From: Sistotremastrum niveocremeum HHB9708
Lineage: Eukaryota > Basidiomycota > Agaricomycetes > Sistotremastrales > Sistotremastraceae
Direction of reading: 5' to 3'
Length of the DNA: 64,000 bases
Assembly: GCA_001630475.1 (NCBI GenBank)
Contig: KV419448.1
Coordinates: forward strand, 1-64,000
This document shows positions 22,100-34,299 of this stretch, in pieces. Position numbers and translations under genes: made by a program. The notes under the pieces were generated by a model. The model had not been told where the DNA came from. It saw only the letters and a list, made by a program, of their open reading frames with translations, and ran no database searches. Positions within the stretch are counted from its first letter, which is position 1, and every line of letters begins with the position of its first letter.

Positions 22100-23989
22100 C
22101 GATGCAGGTCATTAGACAACATAGCTGGCATTTCAACCGTCAGCTCGATGAAGGAAACTCTTCGGGTTGTCATGCGCCAGTGGTATGCGAGGCTTTGATT
22201 TTGCCAGTAGAAGTCCGAGAGGGACGCATAGTAGAAGCTCCCGACAGAGACGCATATTCGCCGGTCAAGGAAAAACAATGTACGGTCGTATAGACCACGT
22301 GTAATACATCAAAGTCTGTCAAAGAAGAAGCTCAGGTGAATAACGTCGCGATGAGTTTAGGCTGTAAGGGCGCACCTGACTTGGAACTACGGAAAGACAG
22401 ACGAAAATCCGAGTGATCCGACTGTTCAACGATACAACCGTATCCGAAGTTCGGGATACAACTGGGCAGAGAAGAAAAGAACTGTGAGCTATTTCAGCAT
22501 CGTCCAAAGATACACTCGTGCGGAGTGCAAACGCTTACCTTCCATGACGTAGTGGGCATGATGCCGGGGTGCCGAGGATGCTTCGGTCGGCAGCTCTGGT
22601 CAGTTCCTGGTCACAAGTGTCGACCAGACGACCCAGGTGGAGCACGAAAGCAACAGCGCACGCTTGCAGGCCATGACTCAAGGCACGTCGCAAACGTTGT
22701 ACCTTTCGGACGACAGAGGAAATGCCGTTTCGATCAGGTCCGATAATGTTTCGGAGGCTGAGCGTATTCTGAATCGTTTATCGTTCTCCAAGAACGCCGC
22801 GTTGGAAATCCGTCGGAATATTGTTGTCATTAGAGTAATATCAAGGATTGGGTAGTTTCGGGAGCATTAAGAGTCGGGGATTGCTCGAAAGGACGCTCGG
22901 TATCCTCAGTCGATCCGTATAGTCCGCAATTGACGCGCAGATTCCAGACCGATAATATTCGACTATATACCACGTATTACCAGCATCATGCTGACCTATC
23001 AGAGGATGGTTAGTCAGCAAGATCCCGCCCAGAGTCCACCCCAGCACATACCACGACCGCTATCGTCCTCCTTGCCAATATCCCTGCCTTTTCGAAGGCA
23101 AAGCTAGGCTGTCTATCCTCGGAGCAACGATGGGGTGGATAGCTTCCCCAATTAACACACGGAAGATCTGGTGGGTCATGAAGGAAGACGAGGCTAATGA
23201 TAGACAGAAAATAAGACTAAGTCCGGAGTTTGAAATTTGTCAGGTTCGTAAGAAGTGCCGCCGCGCGGCTTCCAATCTTCAGAAATAACTTTTTCGAACC
23301 GTCACTGGCGTCCGTCAGAGCCGCCAGCGCAACTGGGCCAGCAAACAAATTCGGCTTACTGAAACTGTGACGAAATTTATTTTTTGTGATTTACCAATGA
23401 TTCGTTTCTTTTTCTGTCGGCTGGGTTCATGATTATAGATTGGAAGAGACCCGATTGGAAGCGCCGGCTAAGTCCTTGAAAGGATGGCATACATGCAGCT
23501 ATGGCGGCGATTTTTGGAGCATGCAGAACCGAGTTCACTAGATCACAAAACTAGTGGCGAAAAGCCAACCCCCTAAAGAAAGAAGTGGAAAGTTTGCAGA
23601 GAGATGAATACGAGGCTTTCGCAAAGTGACGCCGCAGACTGTCACAGTAAACGTTGAGCATTGAGTTGCTCAGTCAATCAAAGCGAATGAGCTAGACTAC
23701 GCCACATCCTGCATGATTAGAAACGGCCAGGAAGGAGTTTCCGATCCATGTCCAGTACACATCACGCGATGTGCAGAGCCTGATACGCTCGTCTGGCCGT
23801 CACGTTATCATTATAATATCAGCATAACTGAGCAAAACCATCAACATACGGCGTCCGGCTCAGCTAGAAGCCGGCAATCCTGAGGGACGGGAAAACGGAC
23901 GTTGACATAAAGAGCTACGTATATGGTAGGTTCAAGCCTTACAAGATACGACAATGATGATCGACGCAACGCCTCAAAGCTCGTAAAGT
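22100..23989. other. Gene-poor stretch of 1.9 kb
   Basis: Upstream region of GH7 and 3' side of the first F-box gene. Short frames (for example 22525-22746 plus) have no motif support. The last about 60 bp share a matching segment with 29690-29737, the edge of a duplicated block. Confidence 0.45.
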
Positions 23990-25310
23990 CTATACCAACT
24001 CTTCCCCCAACACGTTTTGAATACTCAATCCCTCGTTACGACAATGTTCGCGTACGGAGGCATCCAGAGACTTGATTTTTGCAAATTCATTGTGTGGTTT
24101 GGGATAGAAAACGTTTCTGAAAGTTTTGATGGCTCGCAAGCAAGGGAACTGGGAGCGCGTGAAATTCTGCAGCTCCAAAGGCAATTCCCCGCGTAGCGTA
24201 TGGGTAGTATCGCCTTCGGATTCCAAGCCGACGCTACCATCAGCGGGTCCGTCAGTTTTTGCTGCGAGTGAGTGAAGCGAGAAGACTCCAAGCGTCTGTA
24301 AAGTGGGATGCTCTGAGAGCAAGATTGGGAATGTGTGGACATCATAACAATGCAAGCAACCAAAGAATGTCAGCAGCGGACACAATGTATGAAGAGGCAG
24401 GGGATGTGATCTGGGACAGATCATGAACACCAAAGAAAGTGAGAAGAGTCGAGCGCCGTGGAGCTCGAGTATGACCTCGATATGCTCTACATCGAAGCTT
24501 GTGAAGCTGAGCGATTTGAGTGAGGGCAGCTCCCAATGGGCCAGAACAGCGATTGCTCGAAAGGCATGGAGACCCAGAACTTCTAGGCTGGGCAAGATGA
24601 CCTTCGGAGAAGCTTCTGGTAGAGTGTCGAAGTTGCCTACAGTATGGATAATAAGGACCTTCAGGTTACTGAGTGAGGAAAGGGTCTGGTAGAGTTGGTG
24701 CCATCCGTCCGGCTCTGGGATATAACCGGCAACAAAGCGCAACTCGTTTAGATTGACGCAATGTGATGCCAGGGAGAAGAGTTTTGGGTGCGGCCGTTCT
24801 TCCGATAGATCCATCCGTCGGACAAGATGAGCCTTCGTCAACTGGATGAGAGGTTCGGAATCGATATGAGATGGCGATGGCGATTCAGGCGCAGACGCAG
24901 GGAGATCTTGAACGTTCTCGAGGGCGGATGGTTTCAAGATATAACGGATATTTTCGTAGAGCATCGCTTCCCCTATATCGCGCCATGTTCTGCAAGTAAG
25001 AACCACTGCTACTTTATTCTGCCAAACAGACCACCAGGCCTGCCTCCTTGCTACGTCGGAAGCTCGTTCGTACCTAGCAAGACAAAGCAAAAGCGCGTTA
25101 GCGTCTTCACCACGTACATAAAACGATTATGGATGCATACCAGCCGAATATATCGTCTCCAGGCTTTGGGTTTGGATCGCATATGATATCACGAAGGGAG
25201 TCCCAAGGTGATGGCAATGCCGTAGCGAAAAGCAGGATTTCTCTCCAAATTTCTACTGGGAGACGCGTGATTCCGTCGTTCTGGCGATAGTTATACGATG
25301 CATCCATCAT
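23990..25310 (-). CDS. F-box-like protein, family 1 copy a
   Basis: Putative substrate adaptor of an SCF-type ubiquitin ligase; role inferred from the F-box-like start. Exons 25310-25141 and 25073-23990 give 417 residues. Residues 14-36 (ITRLPVEIWREILLFATALP) form the F-box helix start, then KVAVVLTCRTWRDIGEAMLY continues it across the intron. The rest is a run of irregular leucine-rich segments (LNELRFVAGY, LKVLIIHT, LEVLGLHA, LQTLGVFSL) typical of fungal F-box/LRR proteins. It ends IQNVLGEELV. Copy c (29737-31025) is very similar over the whole length and into the 3' flank; copies b and d are more distant. No predicted membrane segment. Confidence 0.8.
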
Positions 25311-25554
25311 GACGCGTCTTGATGAATACCCTATGGTAGTATCGCTAGCCCTGGCGCTGATAGCAATGGCAATAGGTCAGGCAAGGTCAGGCTGAGGACG
25401 CGTGTATTTACGTAAGCGCATTGCGAGTGACTTTTACGCGTGGATTTATTCCCAGAACGATTCCATACTAGGATTATCTTCGTGGCCAAGGTCAATGCTC
25501 CCATCTTGACTAAGTAATAACAAAGCGTCTGCTATAAAAAACCCAGAACCTTCG

Positions 25555-26950
25555 CTAATATCGATGGGAAGCCTGCCTCAAGGAACTGCTAATGGTGTTG
25601 TAAGTAGCAAGTTTTCCCCCCAAAACACTTTCAATAGCCAGTCCTTCTGTATCACAATGCTCTATAACAGAGGGATCCAGAGGCTTGGATTGTCCTTGTG
25701 GATCATACGCTAGATACGCGAATTTCCACTTGATTTGTCTGATAACTCGCAGGCGAGGGAAGCGAGAGCGCGTGAGAGATTTCAGTGCTCCAGGCATTTC
25801 TTTGGGATGATTGAGGACCCAGAAACCGGGGCCAACCTGAAGAGGGTGACGAAATCCCGCTTTGATACTCTTGAGGGAGAAGACTCCGAGAGTCTCTAAC
25901 GACGGATGCTCAGGAACCAGGATTGGAATCATGACGTCGAACCATTCCAGATTCAGGCAACTGAAGAATTGCAGAACTGGACATAAGGTTTGGAGTGGTA
26001 TAGGATGTGATGGCGCGGCGCTCGCCGTCAGCATGAGAGCGAGCGTCGATAATCCACTGCCATGAATCTGAAGCGTCTCCACAAATTCGTCAACATCTGC
26101 GCACACCAAGCTGAGCGATACAAGCATCGGAAGTCGCCAATGTGACACAAGATTGACAGGGTGTGAGATATTGAGACAGAAGGTTTCCAACTCTGGTAAG
26201 ATGACCGTCTCAGACAGAGACGACGTAAAGTGAACTTCGCCGAGATTTGAGGCGTCGATAATCAGGGTCCTCAAGTGAATCAAGGAGCCAATAGTAGCGT
26301 CCAGTCGATCCCATATTGAACGGTTATCTCGTGTACCACGATCCGGGCCGTCGCTCAGGAAGAGCTCGACTAGGTTAACGCAATGTGATGCAAATGAGAA
26401 TAATTTATCCCACGGCCATTTTTCCCGCCATTCAATTTGTTGGACAAGATGCGCGTTCGTCAGTGGTATCCAGGCTCTGATTCCTCCCGGAGACGCCGGC
26501 GAGGCGTCCGAGGGGGAGAGCTGTTTGATACTGAAGAATGTTTCGCTGTGACGAAGACTTTCATAAAGCATTTCTTCTCCTATAGCGCGCCATGTTCGAC
26601 AAGTCAGAACCACTGATACTTTGATCTGACATGCAGATCGCCAGGCCTCTGCCCTAGGTCCCGGCTCGTGAACCAGGCCACACCTATCAATGGCCAATGT
26701 TTATAAATTTGTGAGTATCTCAAATTTTCATGTAGTGAACAGAACTTGCGTACCAACGAAAAACATCATGTCCGTTGACATGGTTTGGATCGGTGCTGGG
26801 ACATAGTTCACGAAGTGACTCCCACAACGGCGAATCCGAATCGGCAAAGGAGTCGAAGGGTAATGCGGTGGCAAATGACAGGATTGTTCTCCAAATTTCT
26901 ATGGGGAAGCGACTAATTCCATCAATTTGGCTGTCATTGCCCGAATCCAT
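25555..26950 (-). CDS. F-box-like protein, family 1 copy b
   Basis: Paralogue of copies a and c with 441 residues. Exons are 26950-26754 and 26683-25555, with the intron after F-R-W exactly where the other copies have it. F-box-like helix ISRFPIEIWRTILSFATALP; second part KVSVVLTCRTWRAIGEEMLY. LRR-like segments include LVELFLSD, LRTLIIDAS and LETLGVFSLKS. It has a longer acidic loop before the intron (FADSDSPLWESLRELC) than copies a and c. It lies head-to-head with SDR D across 259 bp, so the two may share a bidirectional promoter. Target protein unknown. Confidence 0.8.
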
Positions 26951-27209
26951 CAGAATATAGGCTAGAGAGTCGCTGGTTCAAAACAAGCCCGTATCCGAGT
27001 TCCGACACTTGATCGCACCCAAAGAGGCAGTTGTGATTGATCCAGTACGTCACTGAAACTCATTCTTCAGCTGCTACCATCACTTCACGACTTTCCTTGT
27101 TATTCTTCTTCAAGTTGCGGAACACCATTAATATTCAAGAGCCAGCATAGTTCAAACTCCAGCGGACCTCAATCGACGCTACTAAGCTTGAGCAGGAATC
27201 AGCAATCCG

Positions 27210-28593
27210 ATGGGCTCTGGTTCATCCAAATATGATCCCGAGAATGTCTTAGCAGATCTGACAGGGAAAGTCGTATTTGTCACTGGTGGAAGGTGAGTAA
27301 CGATGTTGACCCCGAGAGAGATGGTGACGAGGGCTATCTGACATGTAGACAGTTCAGGAGTTGGGATGTACACTATTCTACATCTGGCCCGCCAAGGTGC
27401 GAAAGTCAGTCTATATCACTTGAGAATATCTCCTCTACTAATACGCCACAATGATTGTTATCTAGGTGTATATGGGTGCGCGAAACGAGAGTAAAGCTAC
27501 TGGAGCTATCAAGCAACTTGAGCTGGAAGGCATCGGTTCAGGCCGCATCGAATATCACCATCTCGACCTCGCAGATCCTCATGAAGCCAAAAAGTCAGCT
27601 GAAGAGTTCATGAAGAAAGAAGAGCGGTTGGATATTCTGGGTATGTCCAACTTCACATGAAGGCCTGAAAACGTGTACTGAGCAGCGAACAGTCAATAAT
27701 GCAGCGATGTCTGTCTTCCCCGTTACTGGGATCTCCGCGTCATGTTGATGATATCTCTTTGTGATAATAAGGCTGGGATCCGAGTACCAACTCACGAAAG
27801 ATGGATTGTCGCTACACATGGTTACAAAGTGAATCCTTCATTTCTCCCCTCAAAACGCGAGACTGAGGTCTCCTGTGATTCAGTTACTTGAGCCCCTACG
27901 TTTTTACAGAGACTCTCCTCCCCCTCCTCAAAAAGACTGCTTTATCTGCAAACACGGATGTCCGTATCGTCACGGTATGTGCACAGTAATCAAACCAACA
28001 CACACACACACTATGTTCATCGATCACAAAGGTGGCTTCGGACGGACATCGAATTCCTCCGCTAAAAGATCAAGTTTTCAACTCGAAAGAAGCCCTCAAC
28101 AACCCCTTCACAAATTCCTACCTCGGCCAAATGCGTCTCTACGGTACGCTATCACCTCTTTCTCCTCCCGCCCCCTCGAACACTAACCCCCGAATCAGGA
28201 TACACAAAACTCGCAAACATCCTTCAAACAGACGCCCTCCAAGACCGACTCGACGCGGAGCAAATCCCCATAATCTGCCTCTCTCTTCATCCCGGAGCCA
28301 TAGCCTCCGGGGGTGCATACGACGGCGTCAAAAAGCTCCCCTTTACATCATTTTGGAACCTTATGCTTAAAATTTTCTTCCAACCTTCGATTGTCGGAGG
28401 ATTGACGCCTGCGTTCGCTGCTGCTGCTCCGGTCGTACGGGAGAAGAGTGAGGTTTATAGGAAGGCTTATTTGGTACCTTTTGGGAAGTTGGGAAAGAAG
28501 AGTGACAGAGCAAGTGATAAGAAAGTCGGAGAAGAGCTGATGAGGACGACAGAGCTTGTTCTCAGAGAGATCGGCATCGAATTTTCGATTTAG
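27210..28593 (+). CDS. Short-chain dehydrogenase/reductase D
   Basis: Plus-strand member of the five-gene SDR family. Start MGSGSSKYDPENVLADLTGK at 27210, Rossmann strand VVFVTGG, glycine motif SSGVGMYT after an intron ending GTAGACAG, MGARNESKATGAIKQLELEG, VNNAAM, then YQLTKDGLSLHMVTK. The catalytic YxxxK is again split by an intron (RLYG, then YTKLANIL). The tail KAYLVPFGKLGKKSDRASDK matches the family, but the protein ends differently (LREIGIEFSI). One intron contains a short CA repeat near 28000. It is the most divergent of the five and sits among F-box genes, away from the A-B-C cluster. Confidence 0.82.
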
Positions 28594-28600
28594 TTTCGAT

Positions 28601-28984
28601 TTAGTTCGTTACACGAGTCACTGAATATCGCGCTTGATCCCGTGACAATGAACGAGAGCACTGCGAAGTATGCGCTTCTCCTCTCAAGAGAATTCTTGTG
28701 AGGATTACGGCTTCTTTGAAGACCAACTCTTCAGGTCTAAAATCAGGAGCCCGATGTGCGAAATACTCGTATGTCGAAATGAAAGAAGCCTCAAGTGGGG
28801 AAGCAATCTCTTCTGAAAGCCGGCTCGGAAACTGAACCTTCAGTGAACTGCAGTATCGGCGAGTCTCCGAGTGGCCGATCCTCTCGGGTTTGGGGCATGA
28901 GGCCCCTTTAGCGTCTGCTTCAACTTTTGCTTCCACGACGCCGCCCGCGCCGACCGGTGATGTTTTGTGACTTTCAGGATCCAT
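28601..28984 (-). CDS. Possible hypothetical protein
   Basis: A 127-residue ATG-started frame whose stop lies 8 bp from the stop of SDR D on the other strand. Composition is ordinary, with an acidic, Leu-rich middle (VQFPSRLSEEIASPLEASFI), but there is no paralogue, intron signal or motif. It could be a real small gene converging on SDR D or chance. Confidence 0.2.
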   Translation of the reverse strand: MDPESHKTSPVGAGGVVEAKVEADAKGASCPKPERIGHSETRRYCSSLKVQFPSRLSEEIASPLEASFISTYEYFAHRAPDFRPEELVFKEAVILTRILLRGEAHTSQCSRSLSRDQARYSVTRVTN

Positions 28985-29273
28985 TTCGGAAGTTCACTGA
29001 TTTCCTTGTGAATCCTAAAATCGAACAACGAAAGCCTAATCGCCCGACAGACGGGTATCTGTCGTTTCAATGGCCCAAAATAATTCAAGGACAGAGCATC
29101 CTCCTCGACATACAGACTGATACAGTACGCTGACTCGCTCGTCTCACCGAGTACGAGTGACAGCGTCGGGTAGCCAGCGGTATCCGCAGGGCGGTTTCCT
29201 GATGCGACCGACTCTCCGATGCAACGTCAGACGCAAGCGAAAGATCTGTCTCTCGAACTGTGTTCCCAGCCAG

Positions 29274-29474
29274 TATAAATACTTCGTCGACAAGAGCATC
29301 TCCGTCCATCGCATCTATTGATCTTACTGTAATTGTAACTCTTCAGCCTCTGAATCGTTACCCCCATCAACTCAAGTTACTTGAAGTATAACAACCATGA
29401 AGTTTATCTTTTTCTCGAGCTCTGCTCTTCTTTCCTCGACCGCAGTACTGAAACTGTACTGTAACGGAAATTGA
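29274..29474 (+). pseudogene. Orphan TATA promoter with signal-peptide exon
   Basis: TATAAAT at 29274-29280 is followed, at a normal leader distance, by ATG at 29397 and a 25-codon frame that reads like a secretion signal (MKFIFFSSSALLSSTAV) and then stops. It resembles the start of the small secreted protein at 37157 (MKFTTIVLSALLSSSAFA). The rest of a mature protein is not apparent downstream, where the duplicated F-box block begins. This looks like a secreted-protein gene that lost its body, or a gene whose further exons I cannot join. Confidence 0.35.
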
Positions 29475-29736
29475 AGCCGGACAAAGTGAGAATGCATGGG
29501 GTGAGTGACGGATGCTTTGCAGTGACTTGTGTTTGTTGATCGTGTTTTTGGATTGTGTTGTTCCGCTCTGTCAACCCTGTTCGGCGTGTAGTATTACGGC
29601 TCCCCCCCCTCATCAGTACTTATTCCTTGGACTTTTCGTCAAGTTTGGAGGACGGAAAGAAGAATTTGATATTAGGAGCGATACAGTAGATTCAAGCCTT
29701 ACAAGATACGACAATGGTGCTCAACGCAAAAGCTCG

Positions 29737-31025
29737 CTAAGTCAGTACCAGCTCTTCTCCCCAAACGTTCTGAATAGTCAATCCTTCATTACGACAATGT
29801 TCGCGTACAGAGGCGTCTAGAATCTGTATTTTTGCACGTTCATTGCCTCGCTCGGGATAGAAAATGTTTCTGAGATCTCTGATGACTCGGAGGCAGGGAA
29901 ACTGTGAGCGTGTGAGATTTTGCAGCTCCTGCGGCAATGATCCACGCGGGGCATCTGTAGGATCGTCATCTTTCACTAAGAGAGAGTGAAGCGAAAAGAC
30001 TCCAAGGGTCTGTAAAGTGGGATGCTCCGAGAGCAAAACGGAAAACGTGTCGACGTGATCATGACCATGCATGCAACTGAAGAATTTCAGCAGCGGGCAC
30101 CACGTATGAAGAGGCAGGGGATACGAGCTGGGACAGATCATGAACACTAAAGAAAGTGATAAAAGGCGAGCACCGTGGAGCTCGAGTATGTCCTCGATGT
30201 GCTCCACACTGAAAGTTGTGAAGCTCAGCGCTTTGAGTGAGGGGAGTTGCCAAGGGGCCAGAACAGCGACTGCACGAATAGAATGGATGCCCAGGACTTC
30301 TAATCTGGGCAAGATGACCTTCGGAGAACCTTCCGGTACAGTGTGGACATTTCCTACAGTATGGAGAATAAGGACCCTCAGGTTAGTTAATGATGATAGC
30401 ATCTGGTGCAGTTGGTGCCATCCGTCCGGCTCTGGGGTATAACCAGCGACAAAGCGCAACTCGTTCAGATTGACGCAATGTGATGCGGTGGAGAAGAGTT
30501 TGTGGAGGGGTCGTTTTTCGGATAGGTCCATTCGTCGGACAAAGTGAGCTTTAGTCAATGATATAAGAGGTTCGGAATCGCTATCAGAAGAAGATGGCGA
30601 TTCAGGCGCAGCCTGAGGAAGATCTTGGACGTCCGGTGGTGCAGATGATTTCGAGACGTAACGAATATTTTCGTAGAGCATAGCTTCCGCTATGTCGTGC
30701 CATGTCCTGCAAGTAAGAACCACAGCTACTTTAGTCTGCCACACAGACCACCATGCCTGCCTCCTTGCTGGGTTGATAGATCGGTCGTACCTATAAAAAA
30801 TAGAGGAGAAACGCGTCAGCGTCTTCACCGCGCACATCAAACGATTCTTGATGCATACCAGCCGAAAATGTCTTCTCCAGGCTTTGGGTTCGGATTATGA
30901 ATGAGGTCGCAAAGAGAGTCCCAAGGCGATGGCAATGCGGTAGCGAAAAGTAAGATTTCTCTCCAAATTTCTGCTGGGAGACGCGTGACTCCGTCATTCT
31001 CGCGATGGATAGTTATGCGAGGCAT
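29737..31025 (-). CDS. F-box-like protein, family 1 copy c
   Basis: 406 residues from exons 31025-30859 and 30790-29737. Nearly the same protein as copy a: VTRLPAEIWREILLFATALP, KVAVVLTCRTWHDIAEAMLY, CVNLNELRFVAGYTPEPDGW, ending IQNVWGEELVLT. The intron sits at the same codon (F-G-W). A small length change after the ancestral ATG means that start (31029) now reads into a stop, and the ATG at 31025 gives the working frame, so the first about 10 residues differ from copy a. Similarity continues past the stop, showing a recent segmental duplication of about 1.3 kb. LRR-like C-terminal part, presumed substrate-binding. Confidence 0.8.
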
Positions 31026-31261
31026 CCATTAGACGCGTCGTGATGACCGAGCTTTGATTGCCTCGCTGGACCTGGCAGTGGTGGCAAATGAGGGTCGCTC
31101 GTCCAAAGCAAGAGCCTGTTTCCGAATACCGACTCTTGATCGCACAGTCGTGATTGAACTAGTAGTATGTATATATCAATAGTAAAGAGCCTGTATAGGT
31201 CAAAGTTCAATGAATCTGGACACCTGAACTAGTACATCGATAAAATACGGTAATTGTGTGA

Positions 31262-33264
31262 CTACCCTTTCGGACCTAAAAGAACCACACCAATATTCGT
31301 TCCAGCAGCCGTAGCAGCACAACACTTCACACCCAAGCCCTCTCCCAAATCCACTCTCCGGAAACCCCCAGGATCATCTCGACCATCCATCGTCGTCGTC
31401 ACTATCGGCCGATGAGGAACGCCGTAACGGTAATCTTCATCCACATCAATATCAATGCGAAGATCTGCACAATCTCTCAAATCATTTGACCTCTTGGGAA
31501 TAGTGTTCGGCCTCGACCTCGGTAGGAGAGAGATGTAAAGCTCTCCAGTGGTGGTGAGTACGAGGAGTTGATTGTCTCCGAGAGAGGCAGAGTGAATTTG
31601 ATGATGTGGAAGATGGAGGATTGTGGGGCTGAGGGCTGAAGGTCTTAACGGAGGATGGCTCAGGCTGTTGGCGTATGGCGGGATTGAGGATAAGAGAATG
31701 AAAGACGAGTGTCTTGAATAAGCAATAAAAGATCCACCATGCGCTATAACCTACGAATAAACCGCCTTCAGTCATTGATAACGACAAGCAGTCGAAGAGC
31801 TTACATTCGTGATCTTCATGATTTCCGCTCCTTGCAAAGGGATGTTACGAGACAACGCAGCCATCTTGATGCGATTCCGCTCGCTAAACTCTGGAAGCTG
31901 GATCGGTCCAGACCTTTCAGCATTTCTTCTAATATGGAATATGATGACACTCACATATCTCCAACCACCAATCGCACCATTCTCCCCAACCCTTAACAAA
32001 AGCACATGTCCCCAATTCGTCACCCCCACCACAAACCCATCGCCCGCATCAACATCAACCAACCTCACACCCTCATCTCCCAATTCGCCCTCCCACCGAA
32101 GAAAAGGTAAATCAACAGGTATATCAGGCAACACATCCGGATCCATCTCCATCTCCCACGTCCAACAATCCACAACCCCTTCCCCTTCCCCTACCCCATT
32201 CCCATTCCCATTATGAATAGAAGCCCGACATCTCAACTCCTCCCTCTCCTCAATCTGTTCCTCAAAATCACAATTCGCATATTCGAGCGCGGCGCCCCAT
32301 CGGGATGAATGGGGGTACCAGATGAAGAGGGAGCCGGTGGGGAGTAGGGCGAGGCAGAATTTGCCTGTGGAGGAGCATGCTATTCGGGTTTGAGGGGTGC
32401 TGGTTGATGACGGGGAGGAGGAGGAGGAGGATGGGGAGAAGGGAAGGAGGGGTGATATGAGACGATAAGGACGTCCCCAGGACGTGAAGGTCCATATTTG
32501 AGCATTCGAATCTAACGCTAGCATAATCGATCCACCAGTCCTACATCACAGTTCTAGGTGAGCGTAGAGATGGTATACGAACGATATAGCTCACTTGATG
32601 CTTTGTATACGCGTTGGTTCGGGCCCGGGAAAATTGAGCAGGATTGGACGATCGGTATGTTTACGAGGGTCGGAGAAGCCTGTTCGGTGGAGGGTTTTGC
32701 CTTTTCGTAGTTGACCTGGGTATCAAGGTCAATACGGTCTTTACATTGACAGTTGTTGAAGAAAAGTACCCCATGCGTGTATTCGACCAAGGTTATCGAG
32801 GGCGTAGAAAGCACTGAGTCACTGTCAGGAAGTAGTTGGAAGACTTGGAGGGGAGGGGACGTACTGTTCGCCAGCTACGATATCTACAATCTCCGAGCCC
32901 GGGATATCAACTCGTATAAGCTCACTCGTACTCGTACTCGTACTCGCAACTGGGAGTGCCTTGATCCCCTCGACGTCGTCATCATTGCTATCCACGCCAT
33001 TATCATCCACATATCTTCGTTCCAAGGAATATGTGCATACCTCCAAGTATATATCTCAGCATTCCTAGACAATATAACGCATTACAATGACGAAACCACC
33101 CATACGAAATAAATCAGGACGAACCTCGATCCTAATCCTGCGCCCTCATACCAGCCTGAGTTCTCACCGCTCCGACTCTGCTCTCCCCGTCCCCAGAACT
33201 CATCACTCCCATTCCAACTCGTCATCGCCTCAGAATCCAAGTAGCAGTCCTTCGAGCTCAGCAC
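31262..33264 (-). CDS. RCC1-like propeller protein
   Basis: Likely beta-propeller protein of the RCC1 superfamily, possibly an F-box/RCC1 adaptor. Exons placed with in-frame splicing: ...-32865, 32813-32770, 32715-32595, 32540-31955, 31897-31805, 31750-31262. They read SELIRVDIPGSEIVDIVAGE, HAFYALDNLGRIHAWGQLRK, SIKTGGSIMLALDSNAQIWT, VIAHGGSFIAYSRHSS and SLGDNQLLVLTTTGELYISL, with the repeating bulky-hydrophobic then GRIHAWG pattern of RCC1 blades. The 5' part (NAEIYTW and SDEFWGRGEQ, NSGWYEG) is suggestive of the end of an F-box region, but its exon joins and start codon are not resolved, so the start is approximate. It ends TAAGTNIGVVLLGPKG. Confidence 0.65.
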
Positions 33265-34299
33265 GCTAGCAATGCAATATCCGCAATGGTCCTCGTGACG
33301 TCTTCAATCCCTATGAAGCGTCGCAGCTCCCAAGCACTGGCAGTTTCGAAACAGTACTGTGAACTCGGATTCCCGTTCGCTGTCCAGCGTCCGACGTCGA
33401 TTTCGTCAGGGCTATAGAGATGAGAGCTGAGGGTGCAGGGCACTCGAATTCAAAATGCTCACATCAGGTCCGCGGGGTATATGTACAGTACATGTAATAC
33501 GCACTCCATCCATGTACGTGTACATAATAAGCCTCTAAGAGCGCCGAGCGGCTTCCAATTCCTTATCCTGACCAGATCCGTCCACTGCGGCATACACGCC
33601 TCCCAAGAGGATCCTCAGGCTGTGCGTCAATGGTCATTGTCAAGAAACCGGTCGGAGCCTCGGTCACGCCGACAGGCCTAATATTGGCGATTGGGCGTAT
33701 TGGTGATGGATCGGACGGATGATGGAGGTTATGAGAGAAGACCCTTTGGCACGTTTCATCTCACGCGATTTCGCGAAATCGGATAGCGTAGTCAGATGTC
33801 TTCTAATGCTCTCCCATACCATCGCAAATTGTATCAATATCCGTCCGTTCAGGAACAAGGCTTAATCTCACGAGTTAAGAAGTTTTCGAACCGCATATAT
33901 CGACCCGGGACATTGAGATGTATTAATAACGACCCCGAGATCAGCTACAACAGAGAAACAGAAGAATAAAAAAACAAAGGAGATCGAGAAGTACAGTAAT
34001 TTTCACAGCATAACAACAACAAGAGTCAGCACAAACAAACGACCTGCAAACCCGTGAAAATCAATATAAAATAACAGCAAGCAAGCAAGGGCGTATACGA
34101 AGAGATGCAAGCTGTCGATGTCAAACAACGATCGCAGATCGGTAGTCAAAAAATGCTGCACGAATTCGGGAATGGAATGCCATATGCTTCAGAGTGCGTC
34201 TGGGAAGATCAGGACGCAGCTGCGTTATGACGTGCTAAAGAAGTCAACTGGCGCGACTTGGTTAGTGAGGAGCCAAGCTATTAGACGATGATAGCTCGA
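33265..34299. other. Intergenic region, no gene seen
   Basis: About 1 kb between the RCC1-like gene and the 3' end of the Zn2Cys6 gene. Contains A-rich low-complexity DNA (around 33950-34090). No motif-bearing frame or inverted repeat found. Confidence 0.4.

Noticed and set aside
28001-28012. CA repeat as a regulatory element
   Set aside because: Short and located within an intron of SDR D; ordinary microsatellite.
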